From assembly GCF_022763345.1 (NCBI RefSeq), contig NZ_JALEGS010000111.1, positions 62,001 through 126,000 on the forward strand: a DNA stretch of 64,000 bases. The letters run 5' to 3'. Shown one piece after another: positions 16,738 to 26,401 of this stretch (position 1 is its first letter; each line of letters begins with the position of its first letter). The position numbers were made by a program, and so were the translations under genes. The stretch is from Phaeodactylibacter sp. Its GTDB lineage: Bacteria > Bacteroidota > Bacteroidia > Chitinophagales > Saprospiraceae. The notes beneath the pieces were generated by a model that made no database searches, was not told the DNA's origin, and worked only from the letters and a program-made list of their open reading frames with translations.

Positions 16738-19700
16738 ATGTTAAACCGCATCATTTCGGGGCTTTTCGCCGCACTGCTTTGCTCCGTCCCTTTATTTTCC
16801 CAAGCACCAAAACCAATTATGAACGATAACAGCCCATACGCCGATGCCTGGGCCAAAATTGACTCGCTGGAGCAGAATGGCCTGCCGCGCTCGGCACTCG
16901 AAGCCACCGAAGCACTCTACCAGCAAGCTAAAGCGGATGGTGAACCAGCCGAATGGGTCAAAACCATCATCTACCTCAATAAGTTCCAAAGCCAAATCGA
17001 GGAAGAAGGCTTATCGGAAGCGATCCGCCGTGTGCAATCGGAAGCCGATTCGGCTTCTTTTCCTGTAAAGCCAGTGCTCCATACCTTATTGGCGGGCCTG
17101 TATCACCGCTACCTGGAGGAAAACCGCTGGCAGATTAGTCAGCGGACGGCCGTGGCCGGAGAGCGCCCCGAGGAGATCAGCCTCTGGACTACCCGCGACC
17201 TGTTGGATGAAACGGCAAAGCATTACCTTTTGTCTGTACAGGACCAGAGCCTCCTCAACAGCCCCATTGAGGAATGGGCGCCCATCACAACCCCCAGCAG
17301 CCCGGCTACCGAAGGGCTGCGCCCCACGCTTTACGACTTCCTCATGCACCGGGCTATCGACTACTTCTCCAACGACCAGTCATACCTCAACGAACCGGTG
17401 TACAAGTACGTACTCCAGGAGGAAGCAGCTCTCGCTCCTGCCCAAACTTTTGTCGAAACCAGCTTCAGTGTACAAGACTCAGCAGCGTACACCATTCAGG
17501 TACTCCACCTCCTGCAAGACTTACTGCGTGTGCGGCTGGAAAATGACAATGCTGCTGCTTTGCTCGACCTGGACCTCAAACGCCTGCAGTTTGCTTACCA
17601 AAAGCTGGTCAATGCTGAGAAAGAATCGCTGTACACCCAGGCCCTGCAACGCACCATCGAGCAATATCAGGGCACGCCTGAAGTTATGCAGGCCTGGTAT
17701 GCTTTAGCGCAGCATTATCAGCAGCTTGGGCAAAGTTACCAACCCTTTGGCGATACCACGCACCGCTGGAAAGCAAAGGAGGCTCTGGATTTAACAACTC
17801 AGGCGCTCAATGCCTACCCAGACCATTATTGGGCTCAACCCATTAAAAACCTACAGGCCAAGCTTCTGGACCAACAACTTACCCTACAGGCTGAAGAAGT
17901 TTACCTTCCTAATCAGTCGATGCTCTTCTCCATCGCCTACCGGAATACGGATGCCCTATACTATCGGCTCATCCCCCTTGCCCCGGAAGATGCCTTCCAA
18001 CTTGAGCGCAACCGGGGGGAAGAAACGCTCGAAATCCTGAAAAACAAAGCGCCCCGGCTTAAGGGGCACTTCAAGCTGCCGGACGAAGGCGACCTGCAGC
18101 AGCACCGAACCGAATTTGCACTTGACGGGCAGGGGTTCGGCAGTTACGCCCTCCTCTATGCCGCCAATGAAGATTTTGATGAGGCTGCTGAAGTTGGTGC
18201 AGCATTTTTCAGCATTTCCGAACTGGGCGCATTCTATCAACGTACCGACAACCAAATCCTGATCGCCCACCGGGAGAACGGGCAGCCCCTGGCTGGCGTG
18301 GAACTAGAGTTCTTCACCACCCGGTATAATCGCCGGAAAAACCAACAGGAGCTTGTCCCGCACAGCAAGGCCCAAACCAACGCCATGGGCATGGCTTCCC
18401 TTCCCGGTGACAACCGACAAGCCTTTGTCGTACAACTTACGCGAGGTGCAGATGTCCAGTTCCTGGGCCGGGGCTTCTCTAATTACCAGTCTTACGACAG
18501 AGATATCCGGACAGAAACCACTCATTTTTTCCTGGACCGGTCCATTTACCGGCCCGGGCAAACCATTTACTTCAAAGCGCTTGCTTTAACCAAAGACGCG
18601 AATGACCTCCCGGCTATCCTGCCCAATCAGTCCATCACGCTGACGTTCCGGGATGCCAACCGGCAGGAAGTAGAAACCCTGGAATTGCAAACCAACGAAT
18701 TTGGTACTGTACAGGGCAACTTCACGGCACCGCAGGGTGGCCTGCTGGGGCAAATGTCCATACAGTCCAACTTGGGAGGAAGCACGCATTTTTTCTCAGT
18801 AGAAGAATACAAACGCCCCAAATTTGAAGTGGAGCTCCAACCGCTGGATGGCCAGCCGGAACTGGGCGACACCGTAACGGTTTCTGGTCTGGCTAAAGCC
18901 TATGCCGGCAATGTAATCGATGGGGCAAAGGTTAGCTACCGGGTGGAGCGCAGTGCCCGTTTCCCATGGTCTTCCTGGTGGTACCGTATGCCAAGCAGCA
19001 GTAGTATGGAAATCGCCAATGGCGTTGCACAAACAGCTCTGGACGGCAGCTTTTCCATCGAATTCCCTGCAGTGCCTGACCCCACTATCAGCCCGGACAA
19101 CCGCCCGGAATACACCTATACCGTAACGGTGGATGTTACCGATGCCAATGGTGAGACCCGATCCGCTACCCGCTCCGTACGCCTGGGCTACCTGCAGCTC
19201 AAGGCTGAAATGGACCTCCCGGCTCAGGCAGACCTAGTTGATCCAATGATGGCCATACAGCTCTATGCCCAAAACCTCGATGGCAACCCTACTGCTGCCG
19301 GTGGCGAACTTACCATAACCGCTCTGGCCCCACCGCCACGCGCATTGGTCGAGCGCTACTGGGAGCGCCCGGACTACTACCTGCTGGAGGAAGCCGAATT
19401 TATACAGCGGTTCCCTCACCTGCCTTATGCCGACGAGCAGGAGCGGCGCAACTGGAAAACTACGGGTACCGTTTTCGAAGAATCGGTAGAAGTCAATGGC
19501 CAAGACACCCTCTTCCTTAATTTTTCCGGCTGGAAAACCGGCCACTACCGCGCCACCTTGCGCCTGCGGGACGAAAGCGGCGAAATGGTAGAGTCCATCA
19601 AGTATTTTGCGCTGTTTGACAGCAAAAAACAACGCCTGCCCGATGGTGCCGTAGCCTGGGAAAGACCCGCCAAAGAAGGCCCCTTCCAACCCGGTGAAAC

Positions 19701-22700
19701 CTATCAGCACCTCCTGGGCAGCGCCACAGCGGAAATCCCCTACCTGATCGAAGTGGAAGACCGCAGTGGAATGATCCGGCAGGAATGGCTGAAAGCCGCA
19801 CGCTGGCAGCGGATCAGCCAGAAAATTGAGGAAAAAGACCGGGGCAATTTATTCCTCCACATTCAGGGGATGCAGTACAACCGCTTCTTCAAGTTTCAGC
19901 AGCAAATCATGGTGCCCTGGAGCAACAAGGAACTAAAAATCACCTATCAGACCTTCCGGGATAAGCTATTGCCCGGAGCGGAAGAAACCTGGGAGCTCAA
20001 AATCAGTGGCCCGGAGAAGGAGGCAGTAGCGGCGGAACTGGTGGCGGGCATGTATGATGCTTCGCTGGATGCTTACCGCATGCACAACTGGCATTTCAGC
20101 CCTTTCCCAAGTGCTTACAGCCGTTCGAATTGGGCACAGCAGGGCTTTTCAGCCGACTATGGCCGTTCCTTTTTCTACAACAGAGGGGCTTACTTTAGCA
20201 CTGATCCCCGGCAGTACCGGGAACTCGACTGGCACAATTGGAACCGTTGGTATGGCTTTGCCCGGGGGAATGTACCTGTAATGGCCGAATCGCGAACTTT
20301 TGATGATGCCGCCAGCGCAGAGGCTGATGCCCTGATGTCCTATGCTGCTAAATCAACTCAAAGAGAGGAAGCAGCCCCACGCGCCGGGATGGCTGCTCCC
20401 CCTCCTCCGGAAGCCGATACGATGGCTAATGCCGAACCGGAAGCCCCTAAACCCGAGCCAACCATCCGCCGCAACCTGAAGGAAACGGTCTTTTTCTTTC
20501 CGCAACTGCGTACCGATGAGGCGGGCAATGTCATCCTGCAGTTCAAAATGAACGAAGCCCTTACGCGCTGGAAATTCCTGGCCTTTGCCCATACGACCTC
20601 CTTGCAGTATGCTCTTTCGGAGCAGGAGGTGGTCACGCAGAAGCAGCTGATGGTACAGCCCAACGCGCCCCGTTTTGTGCGTCAGGGCGACCGCATTGCC
20701 TTTACCGCTAAGGTGAGCAACCTGTCGGAAGGACCATTGCAGGGCACCGCACGCCTTCAATTGTTTGATGCCGTCAGCATGGAGCCCATTGATGCTTTGT
20801 TTGGGAATGCCGATCAGGAACAGCCCTTCACGGCCGAAGCCGGGCAGTCACAGGGGCTTTCCTGGATGCTTGAAGTGCCGGAAGATTTCACCGGCGCGAT
20901 CGTCCACCGGGTCATAGCAGAAGCCGGCAGCTATGCCGACGGAGAGGAAAGCGCCCTGCCTGTGCTGACCAACCGGACCCTCGTCACGGAAACGATGCCG
21001 CTGCCGATCAGTGGGGCAGCAAGCAAGACCTTCGACTTTAGCGCCATGAAAAAGGCACAGCAGTCCAAAACACTACAGCAGCATCAGTTCACCCTGGAGT
21101 TCACCTCCAACCCGGCATGGTACGCGGTGAAGGCACTCCCCTATCTCATGGAGTACCCCCACGAATGCACCGAGCAGATTTTCAGCCGCTACTACGCCAA
21201 CAGCCTGGCCTCGTCCGTGGCGAATCAGTACCCGCAGGTACAGCGCGTGTTCGAGCAGTGGCGCTCAACGGATGCCCTGCTAAGCGAACTGGAGCAAAAC
21301 CAGGACCTGAAAAACATCATTCTGGAGCAGACGCCCTGGGTACGCAATGCCCAAAGCGAAACCGCACAGCGCAAACGCATCGGCCTGCTGTTCGACCTCA
21401 ACCGTATGGGGTACGAAAAAGCGGAGGCCCTGAATAAACTCAAAGAGCGCCAATCTGCGAACGGTGGGTTCTCCTGGTTCCCCGGCGGGCGCGAAAGCTG
21501 GTACATCACGCAGTACCTGGTGGAAGGCTTGGCACGGCTGCAGCTGCTTGGCGTAGAAGACATTGCGAATGACCGCAACGCCCGGAACATCATGGAGCGC
21601 GGCCTCGCCTTTGTCGATGAAGAAGTGGCAGATTACTACACCAAGGCTATGGCCAGAAAGGATAGTATGCTGCCAAACATTGCCATTCACTACCTCTACA
21701 CCCGATCTCTTACCGCTGATCAGGAACTTTCCGGGACTGCGAAGGAGGCATTCAACTTCTACCTGAAAATGGCTGAGGATAAGTGGTTGGAGCGCAACCT
21801 GTACGAGCAAGCTATGTTGGCGGTAGTTTTCCAAAAGCAGGATTTGCCGGAACAAGCCACCAAAGTCATGAAGTCCCTGCGCGAGCGTGCCCTGTACAAC
21901 GAGGAAATGGGCATGTACTGGAAGTACGATTATGGCTTCTATTGGTATCAGCTGCCAATTGAAACCCATGCTATGCTTATCGAGGCCTTCGCTACGGTTG
22001 CTAAGGACGAAGAAGCGGTGGAGCAACTCAAAGTGTGGCTGCTGAAAAACAAACAGACCAACCACTGGGAAACCACCAAGGCCACGGCAAGTGCGGTCTA
22101 CGCTATGCTCCGCTTTGGTGAAAACTGGCTGGCTTACGATGAGCCCGTGCAGGTCTCCTTCCCGAAGCTGGATAAAGATGTCTACCAGGCAAAACTCACA
22201 GAAGCGCAAAAAAATGCTGAGGCAGGCACTGGTTATTTCAAAACCCAATGGGATGGCAAAGCCGTTCAGCCGGGCTTCCGTCAAATCAAGGTGGACAACC
22301 CGAACCCCGGCATTGCCTGGGGTGCCGCCTACTGGCAGTACTTTGAAGACCTGGACAAAGTGGAGACCTTCAAGTCCACGCCGCTGGTGATGAACCGTAC
22401 GCTATACCGGGAAGAGCTAAGCGACACCGGCCCCATTCTGGTACCGGTCACGCCCAAAATGGCGCTGCAACCCGGCGATAAGCTTGTGGTACGCATCGAT
22501 ATCAAGGTGGACCGGGCGATGGAGTACGTCCACCTGCAGGACATGCGGGCAAGCGGCCTGGAGCCGGTCAATGTACTGAGCCGGTATCAGTGGCAGGGAG
22601 GACTCGGCTATTACCAAAGTACCCGGGATGCCTCTACGGACTTCTTTATTTCGTACCTGCCTAAAGGAACCTATACGCTGGAATACCCGCTGCGGGTCAG

Positions 22701-22800
22701 CCACCGCGGGGATTTCACCAACGGCATGGCGCGCCTGCAGTGTATGTACGCACCGGAATTCAGCAGCCATTCAGCCGGGGTGCGATTGAAGGTGGAGTAG
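16738..22800 (+). CDS. Large alpha-2-macroglobulin family protein with thioester motif
   Basis: 2020-residue exported protein. A signal peptide (1-22) is followed by a helical, TPR-like N-terminal region of several hundred residues. An MG2 domain near residues 600-700 carries FFLDRSIYRPGQTIYFKAL. A Pro/Ala-rich segment near 1210-1240 may correspond to a bait or linker region. The A2M domain begins at RRNLKETVFFFPQLRTDEAG, and the thioester-containing domain has CTEQ at Cys1477-Gln1480 inside PHECTEQIFSRYYA. The CxEQ motif is what allows covalent protease capture in bacterial and animal alpha-2-macroglobulins. No pbpC-type partner gene lies nearby. The likely role is envelope protection or trapping of foreign proteases. 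Confidence 0.9.
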   Translation: MLNRIISGLFAALLCSVPLFSQAPKPIMNDNSPYADAWAKIDSLEQNGLPRSALEATEALYQQAKADGEPAEWVKTIIYLNKFQSQIEEEGLSEAIRRVQSEADSASFPVKPVLHTLLAGLYHRYLEENRWQISQRTAVAGERPEEISLWTTRDLLDETAKHYLLSVQDQSLLNSPIEEWAPITTPSSPATEGLRPTLYDFLMHRAIDYFSNDQSYLNEPVYKYVLQEEAALAPAQTFVETSFSVQDSAAYTIQVLHLLQDLLRVRLENDNAAALLDLDLKRLQFAYQKLVNAEKESLYTQALQRTIEQYQGTPEVMQAWYALAQHYQQLGQSYQPFGDTTHRWKAKEALDLTTQALNAYPDHYWAQPIKNLQAKLLDQQLTLQAEEVYLPNQSMLFSIAYRNTDALYYRLIPLAPEDAFQLERNRGEETLEILKNKAPRLKGHFKLPDEGDLQQHRTEFALDGQGFGSYALLYAANEDFDEAAEVGAAFFSISELGAFYQRTDNQILIAHRENGQPLAGVELEFFTTRYNRRKNQQELVPHSKAQTNAMGMASLPGDNRQAFVVQLTRGADVQFLGRGFSNYQSYDRDIRTETTHFFLDRSIYRPGQTIYFKALALTKDANDLPAILPNQSITLTFRDANRQEVETLELQTNEFGTVQGNFTAPQGGLLGQMSIQSNLGGSTHFFSVEEYKRPKFEVELQPLDGQPELGDTVTVSGLAKAYAGNVIDGAKVSYRVERSARFPWSSWWYRMPSSSSMEIANGVAQTALDGSFSIEFPAVPDPTISPDNRPEYTYTVTVDVTDANGETRSATRSVRLGYLQLKAEMDLPAQADLVDPMMAIQLYAQNLDGNPTAAGGELTITALAPPPRALVERYWERPDYYLLEEAEFIQRFPHLPYADEQERRNWKTTGTVFEESVEVNGQDTLFLNFSGWKTGHYRATLRLRDESGEMVESIKYFALFDSKKQRLPDGAVAWERPAKEGPFQPGETYQHLLGSATAEIPYLIEVEDRSGMIRQEWLKAARWQRISQKIEEKDRGNLFLHIQGMQYNRFFKFQQQIMVPWSNKELKITYQTFRDKLLPGAEETWELKISGPEKEAVAAELVAGMYDASLDAYRMHNWHFSPFPSAYSRSNWAQQGFSADYGRSFFYNRGAYFSTDPRQYRELDWHNWNRWYGFARGNVPVMAESRTFDDAASAEADALMSYAAKSTQREEAAPRAGMAAPPPPEADTMANAEPEAPKPEPTIRRNLKETVFFFPQLRTDEAGNVILQFKMNEALTRWKFLAFAHTTSLQYALSEQEVVTQKQLMVQPNAPRFVRQGDRIAFTAKVSNLSEGPLQGTARLQLFDAVSMEPIDALFGNADQEQPFTAEAGQSQGLSWMLEVPEDFTGAIVHRVIAEAGSYADGEESALPVLTNRTLVTETMPLPISGAASKTFDFSAMKKAQQSKTLQQHQFTLEFTSNPAWYAVKALPYLMEYPHECTEQIFSRYYANSLASSVANQYPQVQRVFEQWRSTDALLSELEQNQDLKNIILEQTPWVRNAQSETAQRKRIGLLFDLNRMGYEKAEALNKLKERQSANGGFSWFPGGRESWYITQYLVEGLARLQLLGVEDIANDRNARNIMERGLAFVDEEVADYYTKAMARKDSMLPNIAIHYLYTRSLTADQELSGTAKEAFNFYLKMAEDKWLERNLYEQAMLAVVFQKQDLPEQATKVMKSLRERALYNEEMGMYWKYDYGFYWYQLPIETHAMLIEAFATVAKDEEAVEQLKVWLLKNKQTNHWETTKATASAVYAMLRFGENWLAYDEPVQVSFPKLDKDVYQAKLTEAQKNAEAGTGYFKTQWDGKAVQPGFRQIKVDNPNPGIAWGAAYWQYFEDLDKVETFKSTPLVMNRTLYREELSDTGPILVPVTPKMALQPGDKLVVRIDIKVDRAMEYVHLQDMRASGLEPVNVLSRYQWQGGLGYYQSTRDASTDFFISYLPKGTYTLEYPLRVSHRGDFTNGMARLQCMYAPEFSSHSAGVRLKVE

Positions 22801-22860
22801 ATTTGCGTATTGCTAATGAAACAGGATCGTAATATCTTGCGAACAGCATAACCCACGCCT

Positions 22861-23493
22861 ATGATTACCTCATTGGACCAACTGGATTTGCACAAAAAGT
22901 ATTCTTACGCGGACTACCTGACTTGGAACCTCAGGGAGCGGGTGGAGCTATTAAGGGGGTATGTACGCAAAATGGCGCCCGCCCCCAGCGATGAACATCA
23001 GCGGATCAGCAGTTTTCTTCATGGCACAATTTGGTATCACTTGCGGCAAAAGGAATGTGAAGTCCGGCATGCGCCCTATGATGTCCGGCTCATCATCCCA
23101 TCTGATACGCCCCTGTCCAGCCGGAGAAGAAAAAGCGCCACCGCCCTGTCAGATGAAGAGATAGAAACCGTGGTCCAACCGGATATCCTGGTGGTGTGCG
23201 ACCCCTCAAAAATTGATGACCGGGGCTGCCTGGGCGCTCCGGACCTGATTATTGAAATCCTCTCCCGGGGCAATAACAAGGAGGATACCGAAGAGAAATT
23301 TACCATTTACGAATCCGCTGGCGTCCCGGAATATTGGATTGTCCACCCTTTCGAGCAAACGATTACCGTTTACCGGCCGGACAGCAGTGGCCGATACGCG
23401 GGGTCACGCCCTTTCGCACCCGGTAGCCAACTCACTTCGAAGATCCTGAAGGAACTGGAGATACCGGTTGCGGAAGTTTTTGGCAGAAAATAA
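22861..23493 (+). CDS. Uma2-family (DUF820) nuclease-like protein
   Basis: 210-residue protein of the Uma2/DUF820 family, which has the PD-(D/E)XK restriction-endonuclease fold. Visible motifs are YADYLTWNLRERVELLRG, the acidic VQPDILVVCD, the APDLIIEILSRGN core and KFTIYESAGVPEYWIVHP. Family members are numerous in cyanobacteria and Bacteroidota, and their biological role is unsettled. It stands alone, 60 bases after the alpha-2-macroglobulin gene, and converges on the next gene with two bases between stops. Confidence 0.88.
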   Translation: MITSLDQLDLHKKYSYADYLTWNLRERVELLRGYVRKMAPAPSDEHQRISSFLHGTIWYHLRQKECEVRHAPYDVRLIIPSDTPLSSRRRKSATALSDEEIETVVQPDILVVCDPSKIDDRGCLGAPDLIIEILSRGNNKEDTEEKFTIYESAGVPEYWIVHPFEQTITVYRPDSSGRYAGSRPFAPGSQLTSKILKELEIPVAEVFGRK

Positions 23494-23495
23494 TT

Positions 23496-25613
23496 TTACT
23501 TCGTGGTTTTGAGATTGTTGGAAGCGCTAATCCCTCCGTGGTCAAAAGCTTCCTCAGGCCCGGACAATAAAATTTCATCCAGGAATATCCAGCTTTTGCC
23601 GCCCGGATTAGGGTGCCAGTCTGGGTTGCGCAAGGGGCTGCGGACTTCCACCTTCACATAGCGGGCCTCCACCGGATCAAATGCGATCGGGAAGTATTTC
23701 AGCTCCGTTTCAACCACTTCCTTATCAATCGTTGGCCAGTCTGCCCTGCCTACCTCCCGGAACTGCTGCCCATCCGCAGAGACGGAGACGACGGCGCTTT
23801 TCGGGAAGAAAATCCAGCTGGCCGGCCTGGACAAGGCACTAATGGTGACTTCATTAACGGCAGTAAGCTCCGGCAATTCCATTACCGCGCCCATGTGCTC
23901 TCCTTCGTACCCCAACCAGTTGCCGGCCGTAAAGACTGCTGTGCCTTTTTGCAAGTCGACCAGAGAAGCTCCGCCCTGTGCCTGGAATTTTCCGGAAGGT
24001 GGATTGAGCAGGCGCCCGGCTTTCGCCCGTAGCCCGGCTTTCACAAATCGGGCGGAGGACACCTCGCTGTCATTCCAGCCTGACTTTACGGCAAAGGCCT
24101 GCACCTCTGCCGTCTTTCGCAGGATAAGAGAATCCGGGAAAAGGGGAGAATCCTGCCCCGGAGGCGTTCCGTCAATGGTGTAGCGGACCTCTACGCCTTT
24201 AAAATTGGAAATAGCCCGCACAACGATAGAGTCATGGAATAGCGTGGAAGCCGCCTCCAACAACGGTGGGTTGAGCGCAGCCGTTCCGAAGACTTCCCGG
24301 TCCGCTTCCTGTTGTACCGCCACCTGCGGGTTCGCCTCTTTCCATTTGGTCAGCCCGGCATCAGAAACCGCCGTTTGCCACAGGTAGACTTGCTTCAGCT
24401 CCGGCAATTGCCCGATCGCCTTAAGCCCTGCATCAGTCACGGCCGTCCCGTACAGGTTGAGCACCTGCAAGTGAGGCAGTTCAGCCAGAAAACCCAGCCC
24501 AGCATCCGTAATCCGGGTGCCTTGCAGTTGGAGCTTTTTCAGGTTGGTAAAATCCGCAAGCTGGCCCGACAGCTCATCCGAAAAGTTACTGTGCCCGCAG
24601 TGAAGTTCAATAACCCGGTCGGTATACTTGCGAAGGGGAGCAAAACTACGGGTACTGATCGCCGTATCCCGCGCCATATCCACCAGCAAAAAGGGGCTTT
24701 CTTCCGCAGCTACTGCCACGCGCAGGCCCTGTGCTTTCAGTTGTTGGACCGTTTCAAGCGGCATAGGCGGCAGGTCCAGCTTCGCCCAGTGATCTGCCGG
24801 GGCCTGATAGGCTTCCAGAAGAGTGGCTACCGCGGCTCTGTCCTCCATATCTTCCACCTTGCAGTCGAAACAGGCACCATTGCCCATCCACCATTCCAGC
24901 AATTGGATTTCGCCCGCTGACAATTGAGGTTTGCCCTCCGGAGGCATGTGCTCCTCCACTTCCATCGGCAAATGCACCCGCTCCAGCAACAGGCTCTGAG
25001 CCGGCACTGCCGTATTGAACAGCGGCCCGCTATCGCCTCCTGCCATTAGCCCCGCCTGATCGGTGAGGATCAGCCCGCCCTTTGATTTGGAAGGCTTGTG
25101 GCAGCCGGTGCACTTTTGGTCCATGATGGGTTGTATGATGAGGTCGTAGACCACCGCTTCTTCGATATTTTCCACCGTTTGGGGCGCTGCCGGTTTTTCG
25201 AAAAGATAATCGGTGCCGTGGGTCATTGCTCCGCCAAAGTGCCCGGCGGCGAACAAAGCAACACCACAGACCCACAGCAGGTAAGGGTACAGTTTGGTCA
25301 GCAATCGGGTATATTCCAGATGCCCGAGGTAAAGCAGCAGGGCACTGATTGTAGTCGCAATCCCCAGCCAACGATGGTACTGCAGGAGGTTTTCCTCATA
25401 GCCGCCTTCCTCCGCCAGCCACCAGCCGGTAGCCGCTGCCACTATGGAAGCCAGCGTGCCCAGCAGCAGGGAAAGCCCAATGGCCGGTTGGTAGTTATTG
25501 TGTTTCTGCCTTCGTTGCAGCCCCTCCATCAGCATTCCCAGCAACAAGAAGCCGATAGGCAGGTGAACAATCAGGGGGTGCAAACGGGCTAAATTGATGG
25601 AAAGAACGTCCAT
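23496..25613 (-). CDS. DUF2231 / cytochrome c-like / LRR / discoidin chimera
   Basis: 705-residue multidomain protein. Residues 1-140 are a DUF2231-type membrane region with about four helices. A planctomycete-type cytochrome c domain follows, with CTGCH at Cys168-Cys171-His172 and MPPEGKPQLS further on, then a Cys pair in ACFDC. Leucine-rich repeats (about 345-445) have three clear units with the pattern ITDAGL, VTDAGL and VSDAGL. A chitobiase-like domain (VRYTIDGTPPG) lies near 485-535. The C-terminal discoidin-like domain ends in WIFLDEILL. It is the last gene of the five-gene operon starting at 31234, two bases after the previous stop. A membrane-anchored electron-transfer protein with binding modules facing the periplasm is a fair guess. 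Confidence 0.85.
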   Translation of the reverse strand: MDVLSINLARLHPLIVHLPIGFLLLGMLMEGLQRRQKHNNYQPAIGLSLLLGTLASIVAAATGWWLAEEGGYEENLLQYHRWLGIATTISALLLYLGHLEYTRLLTKLYPYLLWVCGVALFAAGHFGGAMTHGTDYLFEKPAAPQTVENIEEAVVYDLIIQPIMDQKCTGCHKPSKSKGGLILTDQAGLMAGGDSGPLFNTAVPAQSLLLERVHLPMEVEEHMPPEGKPQLSAGEIQLLEWWMGNGACFDCKVEDMEDRAAVATLLEAYQAPADHWAKLDLPPMPLETVQQLKAQGLRVAVAAEESPFLLVDMARDTAISTRSFAPLRKYTDRVIELHCGHSNFSDELSGQLADFTNLKKLQLQGTRITDAGLGFLAELPHLQVLNLYGTAVTDAGLKAIGQLPELKQVYLWQTAVSDAGLTKWKEANPQVAVQQEADREVFGTAALNPPLLEAASTLFHDSIVVRAISNFKGVEVRYTIDGTPPGQDSPLFPDSLILRKTAEVQAFAVKSGWNDSEVSSARFVKAGLRAKAGRLLNPPSGKFQAQGGASLVDLQKGTAVFTAGNWLGYEGEHMGAVMELPELTAVNEVTISALSRPASWIFFPKSAVVSVSADGQQFREVGRADWPTIDKEVVETELKYFPIAFDPVEARYVKVEVRSPLRNPDWHPNPGGKSWIFLDEILLSGPEEAFDHGGISASNNLKTTK

Positions 25614-25615
25614 GA

Positions 25616-26401
25616 TCAGGGCTTTTGAGTCAGCAAAATTTCATCCAGAAAAATCCAGGCCGGCCGGCCAGCCCCATCGTGCCAATCGGGCAACTGCCGG
25701 GCAAGGACGAGGACCTCCAGGGTGTCAGAGCTCCAGGGCTTCAGTGGCACCTCCAGAAAGTGGTACTGTGTAGGCCCACCAGGCTCAGGGCGTGCAGTTT
25801 CAATCTGCCCAATCTGTTCTCCGGCATCATAAACTTTTACAACCGCCGGGGGCATAATCCAGGCACCGGCATTGTCCAGCATACTGAGTACCAGCATATT
25901 GGCTTTTCCGGCTTCCGGGGCATTCAACTGCATGCGCAGGGTATCTGTTTCCCAACCCAGCCATGCCTTAGGGGTAGCTGCAAAATTCAGGGCGCCTTTT
26001 TGGCGGTCGGTCAAAGCAGGCAAGCCGGCTCCGGTGTATTGAGGCGCGGGCTTTGGGGTGGCATTCGTAATGCTTAGCGGCTGATTGTATTTCAGGCTGC
26101 GAACAGCTATACTCACTTGCGGGCTGTCTTCAAAGTCAGTGTGAAAAGCTTTTGCGCAGACGGTAGCCGATTGAGATAAGGCAAGCGGCCCTTTGTAAAC
26201 GGGGCTTTTTGAACCCACCGGGCTTCCATCCAGCGTATACCGCAGCTCCACGCCGGGGTAATCCAGTTCCAGGCGTACTGTTGTGGTTTCAGTAAAAAAC
26301 ACCGAATCCACTACAGCCTGGGGCGGGCTCAGTTGTATCCTGGGCTGCGCTAAAGCCAGCCCGCTGCATAACATCAAAAATATAAAGTACATATACCTCA
26401 T
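25616..26401 (-). CDS. Secreted chitobiase-like / discoidin-like protein
   Basis: 261-residue exported protein. A signal peptide (MRYMYFIFLMLCSGLALAQ) precedes a chitobiase C-terminal-type domain (VELRYTLDGSPVGSKSPVYKGP) and a discoidin-like domain ending in AWIFLDEILLTQKP. No catalytic domain is present. It is in effect the C-terminal half of the downstream chimera made as a separate protein. The ATG at 26401 is chosen because it overlaps the upstream gene's stop as ATGA and begins the signal peptide. It probably binds the same ligand as the related modules on the GH92 and GH20 enzymes nearby. Confidence 0.8.
   Translation of the reverse strand: MRYMYFIFLMLCSGLALAQPRIQLSPPQAVVDSVFFTETTTVRLELDYPGVELRYTLDGSPVGSKSPVYKGPLALSQSATVCAKAFHTDFEDSPQVSIAVRSLKYNQPLSITNATPKPAPQYTGAGLPALTDRQKGALNFAATPKAWLGWETDTLRMQLNAPEAGKANMLVLSMLDNAGAWIMPPAVVKVYDAGEQIGQIETARPEPGGPTQYHFLEVPLKPWSSDTLEVLVLARQLPDWHDGAGRPAWIFLDEILLTQKP

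Noticed and set aside
21280..22284. A 334-codon minus-strand frame inside the alpha-2-macroglobulin gene
   Set aside because: The plus-strand protein is continuous and conserved through this region, including the thioester domain, so the frame is a shadow.
22861..23493. Uma2-type nuclease-like gene as part of a defence island
   Set aside because: It is a single gene of a very common family with no methylase, helicase or other defence genes nearby, so a defence claim is not supported.
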